This document shows, piece by piece, positions 8,208 to 16,672 of a DNA stretch of 64,000 nt. The position numbers and the translations under genes are program-made. Source of the DNA: Mycobacterium sp. 852014-52450_SCH5900713. GTDB lineage: Bacteria; Actinomycetota; Actinomycetes; Mycobacteriales; Mycobacteriaceae. The stretch lies in contig NZ_LZIL01000066.1 of NCBI RefSeq assembly GCF_001667075.1, positions 62,001 through 126,000 of the forward strand, written 5' to 3'. The notes below the pieces were generated by a model that was not told where the DNA came from, ran no database searches, and worked only from the letters and a program-made list of their open reading frames with translations. Within the stretch, counting starts at the first letter, position 1. Each line of letters starts with the position of its first letter.

Positions 8208-9770
8208 CTAGGTAGCGCGCTCGGCGAGCGCCTGCCGGGCCGCGTTGTACCCGGGGATGAACGTGATGCCGGGTCCGCCGTGGCAGCCCGCGCTGCCCAG
8301 GTACAGACCCTCGATCGGAATCGGCTGACCCCGAAATCCATTCGGGCCGGGCCGGTTCGGCCCGATCTGGTTCGGGTTGAGCAGTCCGTGGCAGTAGTCG
8401 CCGCCGGGCGCGCCGAACATCACGCCCATGTGCTTGGGCGTGAAGGTGGTGTGCCGGATGATGCTTCGTTCGAAGTTGGGCGCCAACCGGGTGATCTTGT
8501 CGATCACCCGCTGGCCCATTTCGACTTTCGCGTCGCCATAGTCGGCACCACCCTCGATCGGGAACCACAACGCGAACGCCGACGCGGCGTGTTTGCCCGC
8601 GGGTGCCAGGTCCGGGTCGTTCTGCGTGGGTATCTGCAACACCACCGTCGGGTCGGCCGGGACGATGCCGCGCCGGCAATCCTCCCACTGCTGCTGCACC
8701 TCCTCCGGCGTGCAGAACAGGCCTATCGACGCCTGCATCGCGGGATCGTTGAGCGCCTCGTAGGGTGCGGCGAATTCCGGCGCTTCCTCGAGCGCGAAGT
8801 GCATCTGCAGGTAACTGCCGCGGTGATCGGTGCGGGCATACCGCTCCCGGATGTCGCCGGGCAGCAGGGCCGGGTCGATCAGATCGTTGAGGGTGGTGTC
8901 GGGCGCGATGCCGGAGACGACGATCGGGGCCGTCAACGTCTCGCCACCCTCGGTGCGCACCCCCCTCACCCGCCCGTCCTCGACGAGGATCTCGGTCACC
9001 TTGGTCCGCAGCCGGACCTCGCCGCCCTGGCTCTCAAGCAGCTCACCCAGGTGGGAGGTGAGCGCCCCAATGCCGCCGCGCAGCTTCTTCATCTGCATGG
9101 TGTCGCCGTCGGGGACGCCCAGCCCGAACGCCAGCGCGGCCGCGCTGCCCGGCGTGGCGGGCCCGCGATAGAGGGTGTTGACGGCGAGCACGGTCATCGA
9201 GCCGCGCAGCGCGCCGTGCTTCTCGCGGTCCGGAAGGTAGCGGTCCAGCACGTCGGTGACCGAACCGAACAGCATGTCGTCGATGGCCGACCGTTCGAAT
9301 TCGTTTGTCGCGCAGGCATACATCTCGTCGTAGGTCTTGGGCTCCGTTCCGGCTTCGAAGCGGCCCAGCGCCCGGGTGGGCGCCTGGCTCCAGGCCATCA
9401 GCCCCGCCATCCCGTTGACGGCGTCCGCCCCGTGCACCTCGTTGAGGTGGGTGAACAACTTGATGGGGTCGCTGTACTGGACCAGCGGATCGTCACCGAC
9501 GCCGCGCACCGCAACCGACATCACGTCCAGGTCGATCGTCGGCAGGGTGTCCAGGCCGAGCTCGTCGACCACCACCTTCGAAGTGGGAAATTGCACCGAG
9601 CCCGCGATCTCGAACCGGTACCCGTCGAAAAGCTCCACGGTGGAAGCCATCCCGCCGGCGTACAGCTTGGAATCCAGACACACCGTCCGCAGTCCGGCCT
9701 TCTGCAGCAGCACCGCCGCGGCCAGACCGTTGTGCCCGGCACCGATAACTATCGCGTCATATTCAGTCAT
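8208..9770 (-). CDS. FAD-dependent phytoene-desaturase-like oxidoreductase, Rv3829c
   Basis: A 520-aa flavoprotein. The dinucleotide-binding motif GAGHNG is at residues 10-15 and the C-terminal GLYLGSAGCHGGPGI block is typical of the carotenoid isomerase/phytoene desaturase (CrtI-like) group. The ATG at 9770 was chosen because GGAGGGCAGGAC lies directly upstream; a longer frame to 9800 would run into the operator region. The substrate is unknown. It is read away from the TetR gene Rv3830c, with a palindromic operator 37 bases upstream of its start, so it is the probable target of that repressor. Confidence 0.88.
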   Translation of the reverse strand: MTEYDAIVIGAGHNGLAAAVLLQKAGLRTVCLDSKLYAGGMASTVELFDGYRFEIAGSVQFPTSKVVVDELGLDTLPTIDLDVMSVAVRGVGDDPLVQYSDPIKLFTHLNEVHGADAVNGMAGLMAWSQAPTRALGRFEAGTEPKTYDEMYACATNEFERSAIDDMLFGSVTDVLDRYLPDREKHGALRGSMTVLAVNTLYRGPATPGSAAALAFGLGVPDGDTMQMKKLRGGIGALTSHLGELLESQGGEVRLRTKVTEILVEDGRVRGVRTEGGETLTAPIVVSGIAPDTTLNDLIDPALLPGDIRERYARTDHRGSYLQMHFALEEAPEFAAPYEALNDPAMQASIGLFCTPEEVQQQWEDCRRGIVPADPTVVLQIPTQNDPDLAPAGKHAASAFALWFPIEGGADYGDAKVEMGQRVIDKITRLAPNFERSIIRHTTFTPKHMGVMFGAPGGDYCHGLLNPNQIGPNRPGPNGFRGQPIPIEGLYLGSAGCHGGPGITFIPGYNAARQALAERAT

Positions 9771-9806
9771 GTCCTGCCCTCCAGCAATGGAGGCTGGCAC
9801 GGTCGC

Positions 9807-9834
9807 AAAGTTTTGTCAATTATGACGAAACTTT
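9807..9834. promoter_or_regulatory. TetR operator upstream of Rv3829c
   Basis: AAAGTTTTGTCA at 9807-9818, a four-base spacer, then TGACGAAACTTT at 9823-9834. The arms are complementary at 11 of 12 positions. The core TTTTGTCA...TGAC is shared with the second palindrome at 10477-10496, so both are probably sites for the TetR protein encoded between them. Confidence 0.8.
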
Positions 9835-10453
9835 ATCCCGCCTCGGCGACCCAGGCGTCGGCGATGCCGGCCCTCAGCGATTCCAGCGCCGCGTGGCACA
9901 TCCGCGCCAGCTCGCCCAGCGACCGATCCTCGCCCAGCATCCAGAACTCCATCGCGCCGAAAACTCCTGCCGCGATGCACCGCGCGATCACCGCCGCGCG
10001 CAACCGCCCATCCAGCGTCCTGCTCGCCGCGCAGCTACGCCGGTGCAGCTGTGCCTGGATGACGCCGGCGAAGTCGGCCTCGACTTCCTGCATGTGCCGA
10101 ACGATGCGGCCGGGATCAAGCTCCCCACCCCGCAACGCGGCTATTTTGGTCACGGCCTCAACGTCATACGGGAACGAGAAGATGGCCGATTGCACCGAGT
10201 CGATGATCGGCTCATCGGCGGGCCGGGCATCCAGCGCGGCACGAAACCAGTTCAGTCCGGTGTAGTCGGCAAACAACAGATCGTGCTTGGACTTGAAATG
10301 GCGATAGAAGGTCCGAAGCGAGACCCCGGCGTCCGCCGCGATCTGCTCGGCCGAGGTCTCTTCGACACCCTGGGCCAGGAATCGCACCAGGGCGGCCTGG
10401 ATCAACGCCTCCCGGGTGCGCTCGCTGCGCACCGTCTGCGCCGGCCGGACCAT
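9833..10453 (-). CDS. TetR-family transcriptional regulator, Rv3830c
   Basis: A 206-aa regulator. The N-terminal helix-turn-helix (TSAEQIAADAGVSLRTFYRH) is followed by a TetR-type ligand domain. ATG 10453 (MVRPAQTVRSER) gives the usual family length; the longer frame would cover the upstream palindrome. Near-identical palindromes lie in front of its own gene (10477-10496) and of Rv3829c (9807-9834), pointing to autoregulation and control of the flavoprotein, and perhaps also of the divergent Rv3831. Confidence 0.9.
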   Translation of the reverse strand: MVRPAQTVRSERTREALIQAALVRFLAQGVEETSAEQIAADAGVSLRTFYRHFKSKHDLLFADYTGLNWFRAALDARPADEPIIDSVQSAIFSFPYDVEAVTKIAALRGGELDPGRIVRHMQEVEADFAGVIQAQLHRRSCAASRTLDGRLRAAVIARCIAAGVFGAMEFWMLGEDRSLGELARMCHAALESLRAGIADAWVAEAG

Positions 10454-10476
10454 GCAAGTACGGTACCTCAGCCATC

Positions 10477-10496
10477 TTTTGTCAGTATTGACAAAA
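10477..10496. promoter_or_regulatory. TetR operator between Rv3830c and Rv3831
   Basis: A perfect palindrome: TTTTGTCA, GTAT spacer, TGACAAAA. It lies 24 bases upstream of the TetR start and 28 bases upstream of the divergent membrane-protein start. It has the same core as the operator at 9807-9834. Confidence 0.82.
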
Positions 10497-10523
10497 CTTC
10501 GACTCTGGGGTGAGACTGCGGCC

Positions 10524-11009
10524 ATGGTCTCGCTTCTTGTGCATGCAGTTCTCGGGCTCAGTGTCATCGGCTGGATCGTCGCCTCGAACTCGAAGGTCTT
10601 CGCCCGGCCCGCCGGCGGGCCGTTGTTTTCCCCGCTCGAATGCGTGTATTACGTCGTCGGCATCGCTTCGGTCGCGCTGGGCTGGTATTTCAACGTCACC
10701 TACGTCCAGCAGTACTCGCACGGCTCCACCAATCCGCTGTGGGGCGAGCACGGGAGCTGGGCCGAATACATCAAGCTGATGTTCACCAATCCGGCCGCGG
10801 ACTCCGCCAGCCAGGACTACACGATCGCGAATGTGATTCTGTTGCCGCTGTTTACGATCGTGGACGGCTACCGCCGTGGGCTCAAGCACCCGTGGCTGTA
10901 CTTCGTCTCCAGCCTCTTCACCAGCTTCGCGTTCGCGTTCGCGTTCTACTTCGCCACCATGGAGCGGCAGCGCCGGCACGAGCAATCCCGCGAGACGGTC
11001 GACGCCTAG
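10524..11009 (+). CDS. DUF2834-like membrane protein, Rv3831
   Basis: A 161-aa integral membrane protein with about four hydrophobic segments (residues 2-20, 36-54, 92-108, 120-145) and a charged C-terminus. Function unknown. It is divergent from the TetR gene across the perfect palindrome at 10477-10496, so it may share its control. The length matches the 160-aa M. tuberculosis product. Confidence 0.8.
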   Translation: MVSLLVHAVLGLSVIGWIVASNSKVFARPAGGPLFSPLECVYYVVGIASVALGWYFNVTYVQQYSHGSTNPLWGEHGSWAEYIKLMFTNPAADSASQDYTIANVILLPLFTIVDGYRRGLKHPWLYFVSSLFTSFAFAFAFYFATMERQRRHEQSRETVDA

Positions 11010-11368
11010 TTTCCGTCCGCCCAGCGCCGGGCCCACTGGTCGAGGGGATCGAGCGCCTCGCCCAGCGACCGGCCGACCTCGCTGAGCTCGTAAGACTGGT
11101 CGTCGCGCTGGACGACCAGGCCCGCGCCCGACAGTTCGCCGAGACGGTCATACAAGACGCTGGGAGACATCCCGTCGCAGTGCTCCCGCAACGACCTCGC
11201 CCCCAACGGACCGTCGCGAAGCTCCCACAGGATCCGCAGCGACCAGCGCCGCCCGAGGAGATCGAGGGCCGCCATGAGCGGCCGCCCGGTCGTCGACCCC
11301 CGCACGGGGCGCCCCGGTCGAGCCACCGATTGACGTTTCGGATTCCGTAACGTAGCTTTCTTGTCCAT
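11006..11368 (-). CDS. HxlR-family winged-helix regulator
   Basis: A 120-aa DNA-binding protein. The HxlR core (LDLLGRRWSLRILWELRDGP, then SPSVLYDRLGELSGAGLV) covers residues about 32-90. HxlR regulators often sense thiol-reactive or redox stress, but no cysteine is visible in this one, so another signal is likely. Its proposed ATG (11368) overlaps, on the opposite strand, the ATG of the carboxymuconolactone-decarboxylase-like gene. Inverted repeats flank and cover this point. The pair is not in M. tuberculosis between Rv3831 and Rv3832c, so it is an insertion here or a loss there. Confidence 0.85.
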   Translation of the reverse strand: MDKKATLRNPKRQSVARPGRPVRGSTTGRPLMAALDLLGRRWSLRILWELRDGPLGARSLREHCDGMSPSVLYDRLGELSGAGLVVQRDDQSYELSEVGRSLGEALDPLDQWARRWADGN

Positions 11369-11386
11369 GGTTACGGAAATAGTAAC
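11343..11386. promoter_or_regulatory. Overlapping inverted repeats between the HxlR and CMD genes
   Basis: TTCCGTAAC (11343-11351) is the exact reverse complement of GTTACGGAA (11370-11378). GTTAC (11370-11374) also pairs with GTAAC (11382-11386) across seven bases. They surround both start codons, as expected for a site by which HxlR represses itself and its neighbour. Confidence 0.65.
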
Positions 11387-11942
11387 GCCTCGCATCGACG
11401 CCCTCGACCCGCCGTACGACGCCGCGGTGGCGGCCCTACTGCAGAAGATGATGCCGCCGGACGTGCCGCCCATCGCCCTGTTTCGCGTCGTGGTGCGCAA
11501 CATGCCGATGGCCGAGGCCATGACGCTCTGGGGCGGTTACGAGCTGAGCCGCGCGTTGTCGCTGTCCCTTCGCGACCGCGAGATCGTGATCGACCGCACC
11601 TGCGCTCGCTGCGACTGCGAGTACGAATGGGGCGTGCACGTCGCGTTTTTCGCGGACAAGGCCCGTCTGGATCGCGCGCAGGTCCACTCCCTGACCCACG
11701 GCGGAGCCGACGATCCGTGCTGGACGGCCGAGCGAGATCGCCTACTCGTCCGCGCCGTGGATTCGCTCTACGACCGTCGAGACATCGACGATGCCCTCTG
11801 GACGGCGCTGCGCGCCGAATTCGACGAAAGCCAGATCCTCGACCTCACGATGCTGTGCGGCTGGTATCACGCGATCAGTTTCACCGCGCGTTCCGCCCGG
11901 GTCCCGCTCGAGGCGGGCAGCCCTACTTTCAGGTCGGTTTGA
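11367..11942 (+). CDS. Carboxymuconolactone decarboxylase/AhpD-like protein
   Basis: A 191-aa protein of the CMD/AhpD-like alpha-helical family. The core DREIVIDRTCARCDCEYEW contains C-x2-C-x-C in place of the simple CxxC of AhpD. A histidine follows (GVHVAFF), fitting the usual C-x2-C-x3-H arrangement loosely. Members reduce peroxides or modify small aromatic compounds. It is divergent from the HxlR gene with overlapping start codons and no clear ribosome site, so leaderless translation or a later start is possible. Confidence 0.8.
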   Translation: MVTEIVTPRIDALDPPYDAAVAALLQKMMPPDVPPIALFRVVVRNMPMAEAMTLWGGYELSRALSLSLRDREIVIDRTCARCDCEYEWGVHVAFFADKARLDRAQVHSLTHGGADDPCWTAERDRLLVRAVDSLYDRRDIDDALWTALRAEFDESQILDLTMLCGWYHAISFTARSARVPLEAGSPTFRSV

Positions 11943-12498
11943 CGGCGCGCCACCGTTGCCGCCCACCTAAGGGGTGGATCTGGACATCGGCGAATCCCGC
12001 GTTGCGCAACCGCGCGCCCAGATCATCGGGCGCGATCGGGTTGTAGGTGTCGGCGATGTGCAGCAGCCGGAAGGACAGCGACGGGACACCGTCGCTGCCG
12101 GCGAACACCCCGCCCGGCCGCAGCACCCGGAACGCCTCCGCGAAGAGCCGGTCCTGCAATTCGGCGCTGGGCACGTGGTGCAGCATGGTGAAGCACACCA
12201 CCGAGGTGAAGTGATCGGCGGGCAGCCCGGTGTCCGCGCCGTCGCCGTGGATGATGCGGGCCCGATCGCCGTAGCGGCGCTCAAGGCGGTCGGCCATCGC
12301 GGCGTCGACCTCGACGGCGGTGAGCGAATCGGCCCTGTCCAGCAGGGCGCGCGTCGTCGCCCCGTATCCCGGGCCGATTTCCAAAGTCCGCGAACCCAAT
12401 TCGACGCCGTCCAACGCCCAGGGCAACAGCTGCCCCGCCACCGCCTTCTCCCAGGCCGCCGAGTTACACCGCCGCCGGTGCAGAAGATTCATTCCCAT
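11929..12498 (-). CDS. SAM-dependent methyltransferase, Rv3832c
   Basis: A 189-aa class I methyltransferase. SAM motif I is LEIGPGYGATT (residues about 39-49), motif II is the acidic VEVDAAM stretch, and CFTMLHHVPS plus LRPGG complete the fold. The substrate is unknown. The C-terminus overlaps the convergent CMD gene by 14 bases. The gene is divergent from the AraC regulator (55-base gap), which may control it. Confidence 0.87.
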   Translation of the reverse strand: MGMNLLHRRRCNSAAWEKAVAGQLLPWALDGVELGSRTLEIGPGYGATTRALLDRADSLTAVEVDAAMADRLERRYGDRARIIHGDGADTGLPADHFTSVVCFTMLHHVPSAELQDRLFAEAFRVLRPGGVFAGSDGVPSLSFRLLHIADTYNPIAPDDLGARLRNAGFADVQIHPLGGRQRWRAVKPT

Positions 12499-12546
12499 AA
12501 CCGCGACGTTAGGCGCACCAGAGGAAGGCGCACTTCCGATATCCTG

Positions 12547-12560
12547 CCGACTTATGTCGG
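12547..12560. promoter_or_regulatory. Palindrome over the AraC-gene start
   Basis: CCGAC, TTAT, GTCGG, with the ATG at 12554 inside. It is nested in a wider TTCCGA (12534-12539)...TCGGAA (12557-12562) repeat. It may be an autoregulatory site or a leaderless promoter edge; the evidence is symmetry only. Confidence 0.4.
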
Positions 12561-13300
12561 AAATCAGCCATCACGGGCCGGCGACATCATCGCTGGCGCT
12601 GCCGCCGGGGGCCCGGATCGATCGGCATCGGCATCCCTTGCACCAAGTGGTCTACCCGTCCTCAGGCGCGGTCTCGGTCACCACCCCGGCCGGCACCTGG
12701 ATCACGCCGGCGAACCGGGCGATCTGGATCCCGGCGGGCTGCTGGCACGAACATAAATTCCACGGCCCCACGCAGTTTCACGGCGTCGCATTGGATCCCC
12801 GTCGCTATCGCCGCGGGCCGGCGGCCCCCGCCGTGCTGGCGGTCAACCCGTTGATGCGGGAACTCATCATCGCGTGTTCGCAGACTGATCGGACCGACAG
12901 CGACGAGCACCACCGGATGCTGGCCGTACTGCACGATCAGTTGCGGGCGACCAGTGCCGGCGAGCCGCTGTGGATTCCCACGCCCGTCGACGGCAGGCTG
13001 CGCGAAGCGTGCGCGTTGATCGCCGACAACCTGGCCGCGCCGTTAACGCTGCCGCAGATCGGCCGGCGGATCGGCGTCAGCCAACGCACCCTGACCCGAC
13101 TGTTCAGCGACGAGCTGGCGATGACCTTTCCGCAATGGCGCACCCAGCTCCGCCTGCAGCGCGCCTTGGTGCTGCTCGCCGAGCGGCACGACGTCACGTC
13201 GGTGGCAGCCGAATGCGGTTGGGCCACAACAAGTGCCTTCATCGACACCTACCGGCGCGCCTTCGGTCACACCCCGGGTCGGCTGACGAAGACGCGCTAG
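12554..13300 (+). CDS. AraC/XylS-family regulator, Rv3833
   Basis: A 248-aa regulator. The N-terminal cupin sensor domain (HRHPLHQVVYPSSG, then ITPANRAIWIPAG) spans residues about 20-110. Two C-terminal helix-turn-helix units follow (TLPQIGRRIGVSQRTLTRLF and VTSVAAECGWATTSAFIDTY). ATG 12554 was chosen because the cupin starts shortly after; the longer frame reads through the divergent promoter. Likely targets are its own gene and the divergent methyltransferase. The ligand is unknown. Confidence 0.88.
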   Translation: MSEISHHGPATSSLALPPGARIDRHRHPLHQVVYPSSGAVSVTTPAGTWITPANRAIWIPAGCWHEHKFHGPTQFHGVALDPRRYRRGPAAPAVLAVNPLMRELIIACSQTDRTDSDEHHRMLAVLHDQLRATSAGEPLWIPTPVDGRLREACALIADNLAAPLTLPQIGRRIGVSQRTLTRLFSDELAMTFPQWRTQLRLQRALVLLAERHDVTSVAAECGWATTSAFIDTYRRAFGHTPGRLTKTR

Positions 13301-14560
13301 CTAGCTGATCGGCTCGAGCAGCTCGGTGCCGACGAAAGGCACCAGCGCGTCGGGCACGCGCACGCTGCCGTCGGCCTGCTGGTGGTTCTCCAGGATCGCC
13401 ACCAGCCACCGGGTGGTGCCCAGCGTGCCGTTGAGGGTGGCCGCGGTCTGCGGCTTGCCGTTGTCGTCGCGGTAGCGCGTCGCGAGCCGGCGCGCCTGGA
13501 AGGTGGTGCAGTTGGACGTCGAGGTCAGCTCGCGGTAGGTGCCCTGCGTGGGAACCCATGCCTCGCAGTCGAACTTGCGGGCGGCCGAGGACCCGAGATC
13601 CCCTGCCGCGACGTCGATCACCCGATACGGCACCCCGATCTGGGCCAGCATCTCGCGCTGCCAGCCCAGCAACCGTTCGTGCTCGGCCTCGGCTTCGGCG
13701 GGCGTGCAGTAGACGAAGCCTTCGACCTTGTCGAACTGATGCACCCGGATGATGCCCCGGGTGTCCTTGCCGTAGCTGCCGGCCTCCCGCCGGAAGCACG
13801 ACGACCACCCCGCGTAGCGCAGCGGTCCGCCGGACAGGTCCAGGATCTCGTCGGCGTGGTAGCCGGCCAGCGGCACCTCGGAGGTGCCGACCAGGTAGAG
13901 GTCGTCGGCCTCGACCCGGTAGATCTCGTCGGCGTGGGAGCCCAGGAACCCGGTGCCGGCCATCACCTCGGGGCGCACGAGCACCGGCGGGATCATCGGA
14001 ATGAAGCCGTTGTCGACGGCCAGCCGCAGCGCGAGCTGCAGCAGCCCGAGCTGCAACAGGGCGCCCCGTCCGGTCAGGAAGTAGAAGCGCGAGCCGGATA
14101 CCTTGGCGCCGCGTTGCATGTCGATCAGCCCCAGCGACTCGCCGAGCTCGAGGTGGTCCTTCGGGTCTTGCAGCTGAGCGGGCTCGCCCACCACCTCCAG
14201 CACGCGGTATTGGTCCTCCCCACCGGCAGGCACCCCGTCGATGACGACGTTGGAGATCGTCATGTGTGCGGCGGTGAACGCCGCCTCGGCCTCGGCCTGC
14301 TCGGTCTCGGCGGCCTTCACCTGCTCGGCCAACTCCTTGGCGCGCGCCAGCTTGGCGGGACGCTCCTCGGGGGACGCGGCGCCGACGCTCTTGCTGGCCG
14401 ACTTCTGTTCGGCGCGCAACGCATCGGCCGACGAGATCGCCGCCCGGCGGGCGGCATCGGCCGCCAGCAGCGTGTCGACCAAGGTGGGATCCTCGCCCCG
14501 GCTGGTCTGTGACCGGCGTACGACGTCGGGGTTTTCGCGGAGCAGCTTGAGGTCGATCAC
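13301..14560 (-). CDS. serS: Seryl-tRNA synthetase
   Basis: A 419-aa class II aminoacyl-tRNA synthetase that charges tRNA-Ser. An N-terminal antiparallel coiled coil (residues about 1-105, rich in Ala, Glu and Lys) precedes the catalytic domain. Motif 2 (CFRREAGSYGKDT) and motif 3 (GTTRWLVAILEN) are visible. The GTG at 14560 (VIDLKLLRENPD) gives exactly the mycobacterial length; the frame stays open for another 318 bases upstream, but that stretch is not SerS-like. It is divergent from the septum-formation gene across about 110 bases. Confidence 0.97.
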   Translation of the reverse strand: MIDLKLLRENPDVVRRSQTSRGEDPTLVDTLLAADAARRAAISSADALRAEQKSASKSVGAASPEERPAKLARAKELAEQVKAAETEQAEAEAAFTAAHMTISNVVIDGVPAGGEDQYRVLEVVGEPAQLQDPKDHLELGESLGLIDMQRGAKVSGSRFYFLTGRGALLQLGLLQLALRLAVDNGFIPMIPPVLVRPEVMAGTGFLGSHADEIYRVEADDLYLVGTSEVPLAGYHADEILDLSGGPLRYAGWSSCFRREAGSYGKDTRGIIRVHQFDKVEGFVYCTPAEAEAEHERLLGWQREMLAQIGVPYRVIDVAAGDLGSSAARKFDCEAWVPTQGTYRELTSTSNCTTFQARRLATRYRDDNGKPQTAATLNGTLGTTRWLVAILENHQQADGSVRVPDALVPFVGTELLEPIS

Positions 14561-14672
14561 GGCCCTGAGACTACTTTCATCGGCACTGCACACTGCGCGG
14601 TGCACCCACCCCGCCAGGTCCCAGGACTCACATCCGTAACTTTTGTCACACTCCACAGCCGCTCCTGTCAGA

Positions 14673-16045
14673 ATGGAGCCGATGTCGCCAGCGCCCGAGA
14701 CGGACCTTCCGGAAGCCCCGGAGTCCGATGCCCCCTCCGCCGAGCCGGAACAGCCGCAACCCGGCTTCCGGTGGCCACGCAGTCTGCAGGCCCAGGCGAC
14801 TCGGCGCGCCCTGTTGCTGACCGCGCTGGGCGGCCTGTTGATCGCCGGGCTGGTCACCGCGCTGCCGGTAAGCGGCACCGGCGCGGGGCGGCTGTCCGGT
14901 TATCTCGACGGCAACCCGGTGCCCACCACCGGCAGCAAGAGCGACGCGGCCTTCAACAAGGCCTCCAGCGGTGACTGCCTGATCTGGCCGGACGCCACCC
15001 CGGAGTCGGCGAAGATCGTCAACTGCGCCGACGACCACAAGTTCGAAGTCGCCGAATCCATTGACATGCGGACGTTCCCGGGCGCCGAGTACGGCCCCAA
15101 CGCCGCTCCCCCCTCGCCCGCCCGCATTCAGCAGATCACCCAGGAGCAGTGCGAGTCCGCCGTGCGCAACTACCTGGGCCCCAAGTTCGATCCCAACAGC
15201 AAGTTCACCGTCAGCCTGCTGTGGCCCGGCGACCGGGCGTGGCGCCAGTCCGGCGAGCGCCGCATGTTGTGCGGGCTCCAGCTGCCCGGCCCCAACAACC
15301 AGCAACAAGCCTTCAAGGGCAAGGTCGCCGAGGTTGACCAGTCCAAGGTCTGGCCGGCCGGCACCTGCCTGGGCATCGACTCGACGACCAACCAGCCGGT
15401 CGATGCGCCGGTCGAGTGTGCGGCGCCGCACGCGATGGAGGTGACCGGCACGGTCAACCTGGCCGAGAAGTTCCCCGGCGCGCTGCCTGCGGAGCCCGAC
15501 CAGGACGGGTACATCAAGGATCTGTGCACCAAGATGACGGACGCCTACCTGGCGCCGGTCAAGCTGCGCACCACCACCCTGACGCTGATCTATCCCACCG
15601 TGCCCTTGGCCAGCTGGACGGCCGGCAGCCGCGAAGTCGCCTGCAGCATCGGCGCGACCTTGGGCAACGGCGGCTGGGCCACCCTGGTCAACAGCGCAAA
15701 GGGCCAGCTGCTCATCAACGGTCAGCCGCCGGTGCCGCCGCCCGACATTCCCGAAGAGCGGCTCACCATGCCGCCGATACCGCTCCAGGTGCCGGCCCAG
15801 GCTCCGCAGAGCCAGGCCAGCGCGCCCCCGGAGATCCCGCCAAACAATCAGCACCTCCCGGGTCAGCAGCCGGCGGTAGCGCCCCAGGCGCCCGCCTCGG
15901 ACACCCCGGCTCCCCAGGCGCCGCAGCCCCCACCCCCCCCGGCGCCGGGGCGCCGCCGCAGGCCCCGCCACCGGCGGACGGCGGGGCACCACCGCCGGCC
16001 AACCCGGCGCCCGAGGCGCCGCCCGCGCCGCCAGCCGGGGGCTAG
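14673..16045 (+). CDS. Septum-formation-family membrane protein, Rv3835, with apparent 1-base frameshift
   Basis: A bitopic membrane protein of about 457 aa after correction. A short cytosolic N-terminus and one membrane helix (LLLTALGGLLIAGLVTALPV) precede two similar extracytoplasmic septum-formation-type domains with cysteine pairs (DCLIWPD...NCADDHKFEV; TCLGID...ECAAPHAMEV), then a Pro/Ala/Gln tail. Past the C5-A-C8 tract (15927-15940) the frame turns Arg-rich and runs into the downstream gene, while the -1 frame continues the Pro/Ala tail to TAG 16043-16045. One missing C explains this. Both folded domains lie before the shift, so function is probably retained. ATG 14673 and 14682 are both possible starts. 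Confidence 0.75.
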
Positions 16046-16049
16046 CCGC

Positions 16050-16400
16050 GTGCCCGCGCGGATGGATCCCCAGCGGTTCGACGAACTGGTGTCCGACGCG
16101 CTCGACCTGATCCCGCCCCAGCTGGCGGCGGCGATGGACAACGTTGTGGTGCTGGTCGACGACCGCCACCCCGAGGACGGCGGACTGCTCGGGCTGTACG
16201 AAGGGGTCGCCCTCACCGAGCGCGACTCGGACTACGCCGGCTCGCTGCCCGACGCCATCACCATCTACCGCGAGGCGCTGCTGGACGTCTGCGATTCCGA
16301 GGACGACGTCGTCGAGGAGGTGGCGATCACGGTGATCCACGAGGTCGCCCACCACTTTGGCATCGACGACGACCGGCTGGAAGAACTGGGCTGGACCTGA
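16050..16400 (+). CDS. Zincin-like metallopeptidase-family protein, Rv3836
   Basis: A 116-aa protein from GTG 16050, five bases after the corrected stop of Rv3835; ATG 16062 is an alternative. The zinc motif HEVAHHFGIDDDRLEELGW near the C-terminus is the HExxH signature of the small actinobacterial metallopeptidase family (PF06262). The conserved FDELVSDALDLIP opening is present. As sequenced, the frame is open backwards into Rv3835 through the poly-C tract, giving a 585-codon fused frame that is probably an artefact. Substrate unknown; coupling to a septum-type protein hints at an envelope role. Confidence 0.78.
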   Translation: MPARMDPQRFDELVSDALDLIPPQLAAAMDNVVVLVDDRHPEDGGLLGLYEGVALTERDSDYAGSLPDAITIYREALLDVCDSEDDVVEEVAITVIHEVAHHFGIDDDRLEELGWT

Positions 16401-16473
16401 CGGCCTGTCAGCCGCGCCGGATTTATGGGCGCGGCATCCCGGATTTGTCCGCCACCGGTGCTATGAACGGGTT

Positions 16474-16665
16474 ATGAGTGCTGACTGCCGCGACTGCCGG
16501 GCAGGCTTAGATCACTGTCACGGCACCATCATTCGCCATTCCCTGCGCCGCTCGGAGTGCACGGAGCCGGATTGCTTCAGCCCTGAGCTGTTGCCGCACG
16601 CCTTCGTGATCGACTGCGACGCCATCGGCTGCGAGTGCTTCGAAGCGGTCGCGCTGGCCGTTTGA
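16474..16665 (+). CDS. Small Cys-rich hypothetical protein
   Basis: A 63-aa protein starting at ATG 16474 with eight cysteines (C5, C8, C15, C29, C34, C48, C53, C55) and several histidines. The spacing, including an initial CxxC, suggests a zinc-binding or redox mini-protein. No signal peptide or membrane helix is seen. It sits between the metallopeptidase gene and the convergent phosphoglycerate-mutase gene. No family is recognised. Confidence 0.6.
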   Translation: MSADCRDCRAGLDHCHGTIIRHSLRRSECTEPDCFSPELLPHAFVIDCDAIGCECFEAVALAV

Positions 16666-16672
16666 CCGGCCG

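Noticed and set aside
8280..10265. 661-codon plus-strand frame over Rv3829c and Rv3830c
   Set aside because: It mirrors two well-supported genes and spans both operator and gene boundaries.
14643..16400. A true 585-aa fusion of septum-type protein and metallopeptidase
   Set aside because: The linker is Arg-rich mis-frame sequence; the -1 frame gives a natural Pro/Ala tail and a stop just ahead of the next gene's start.
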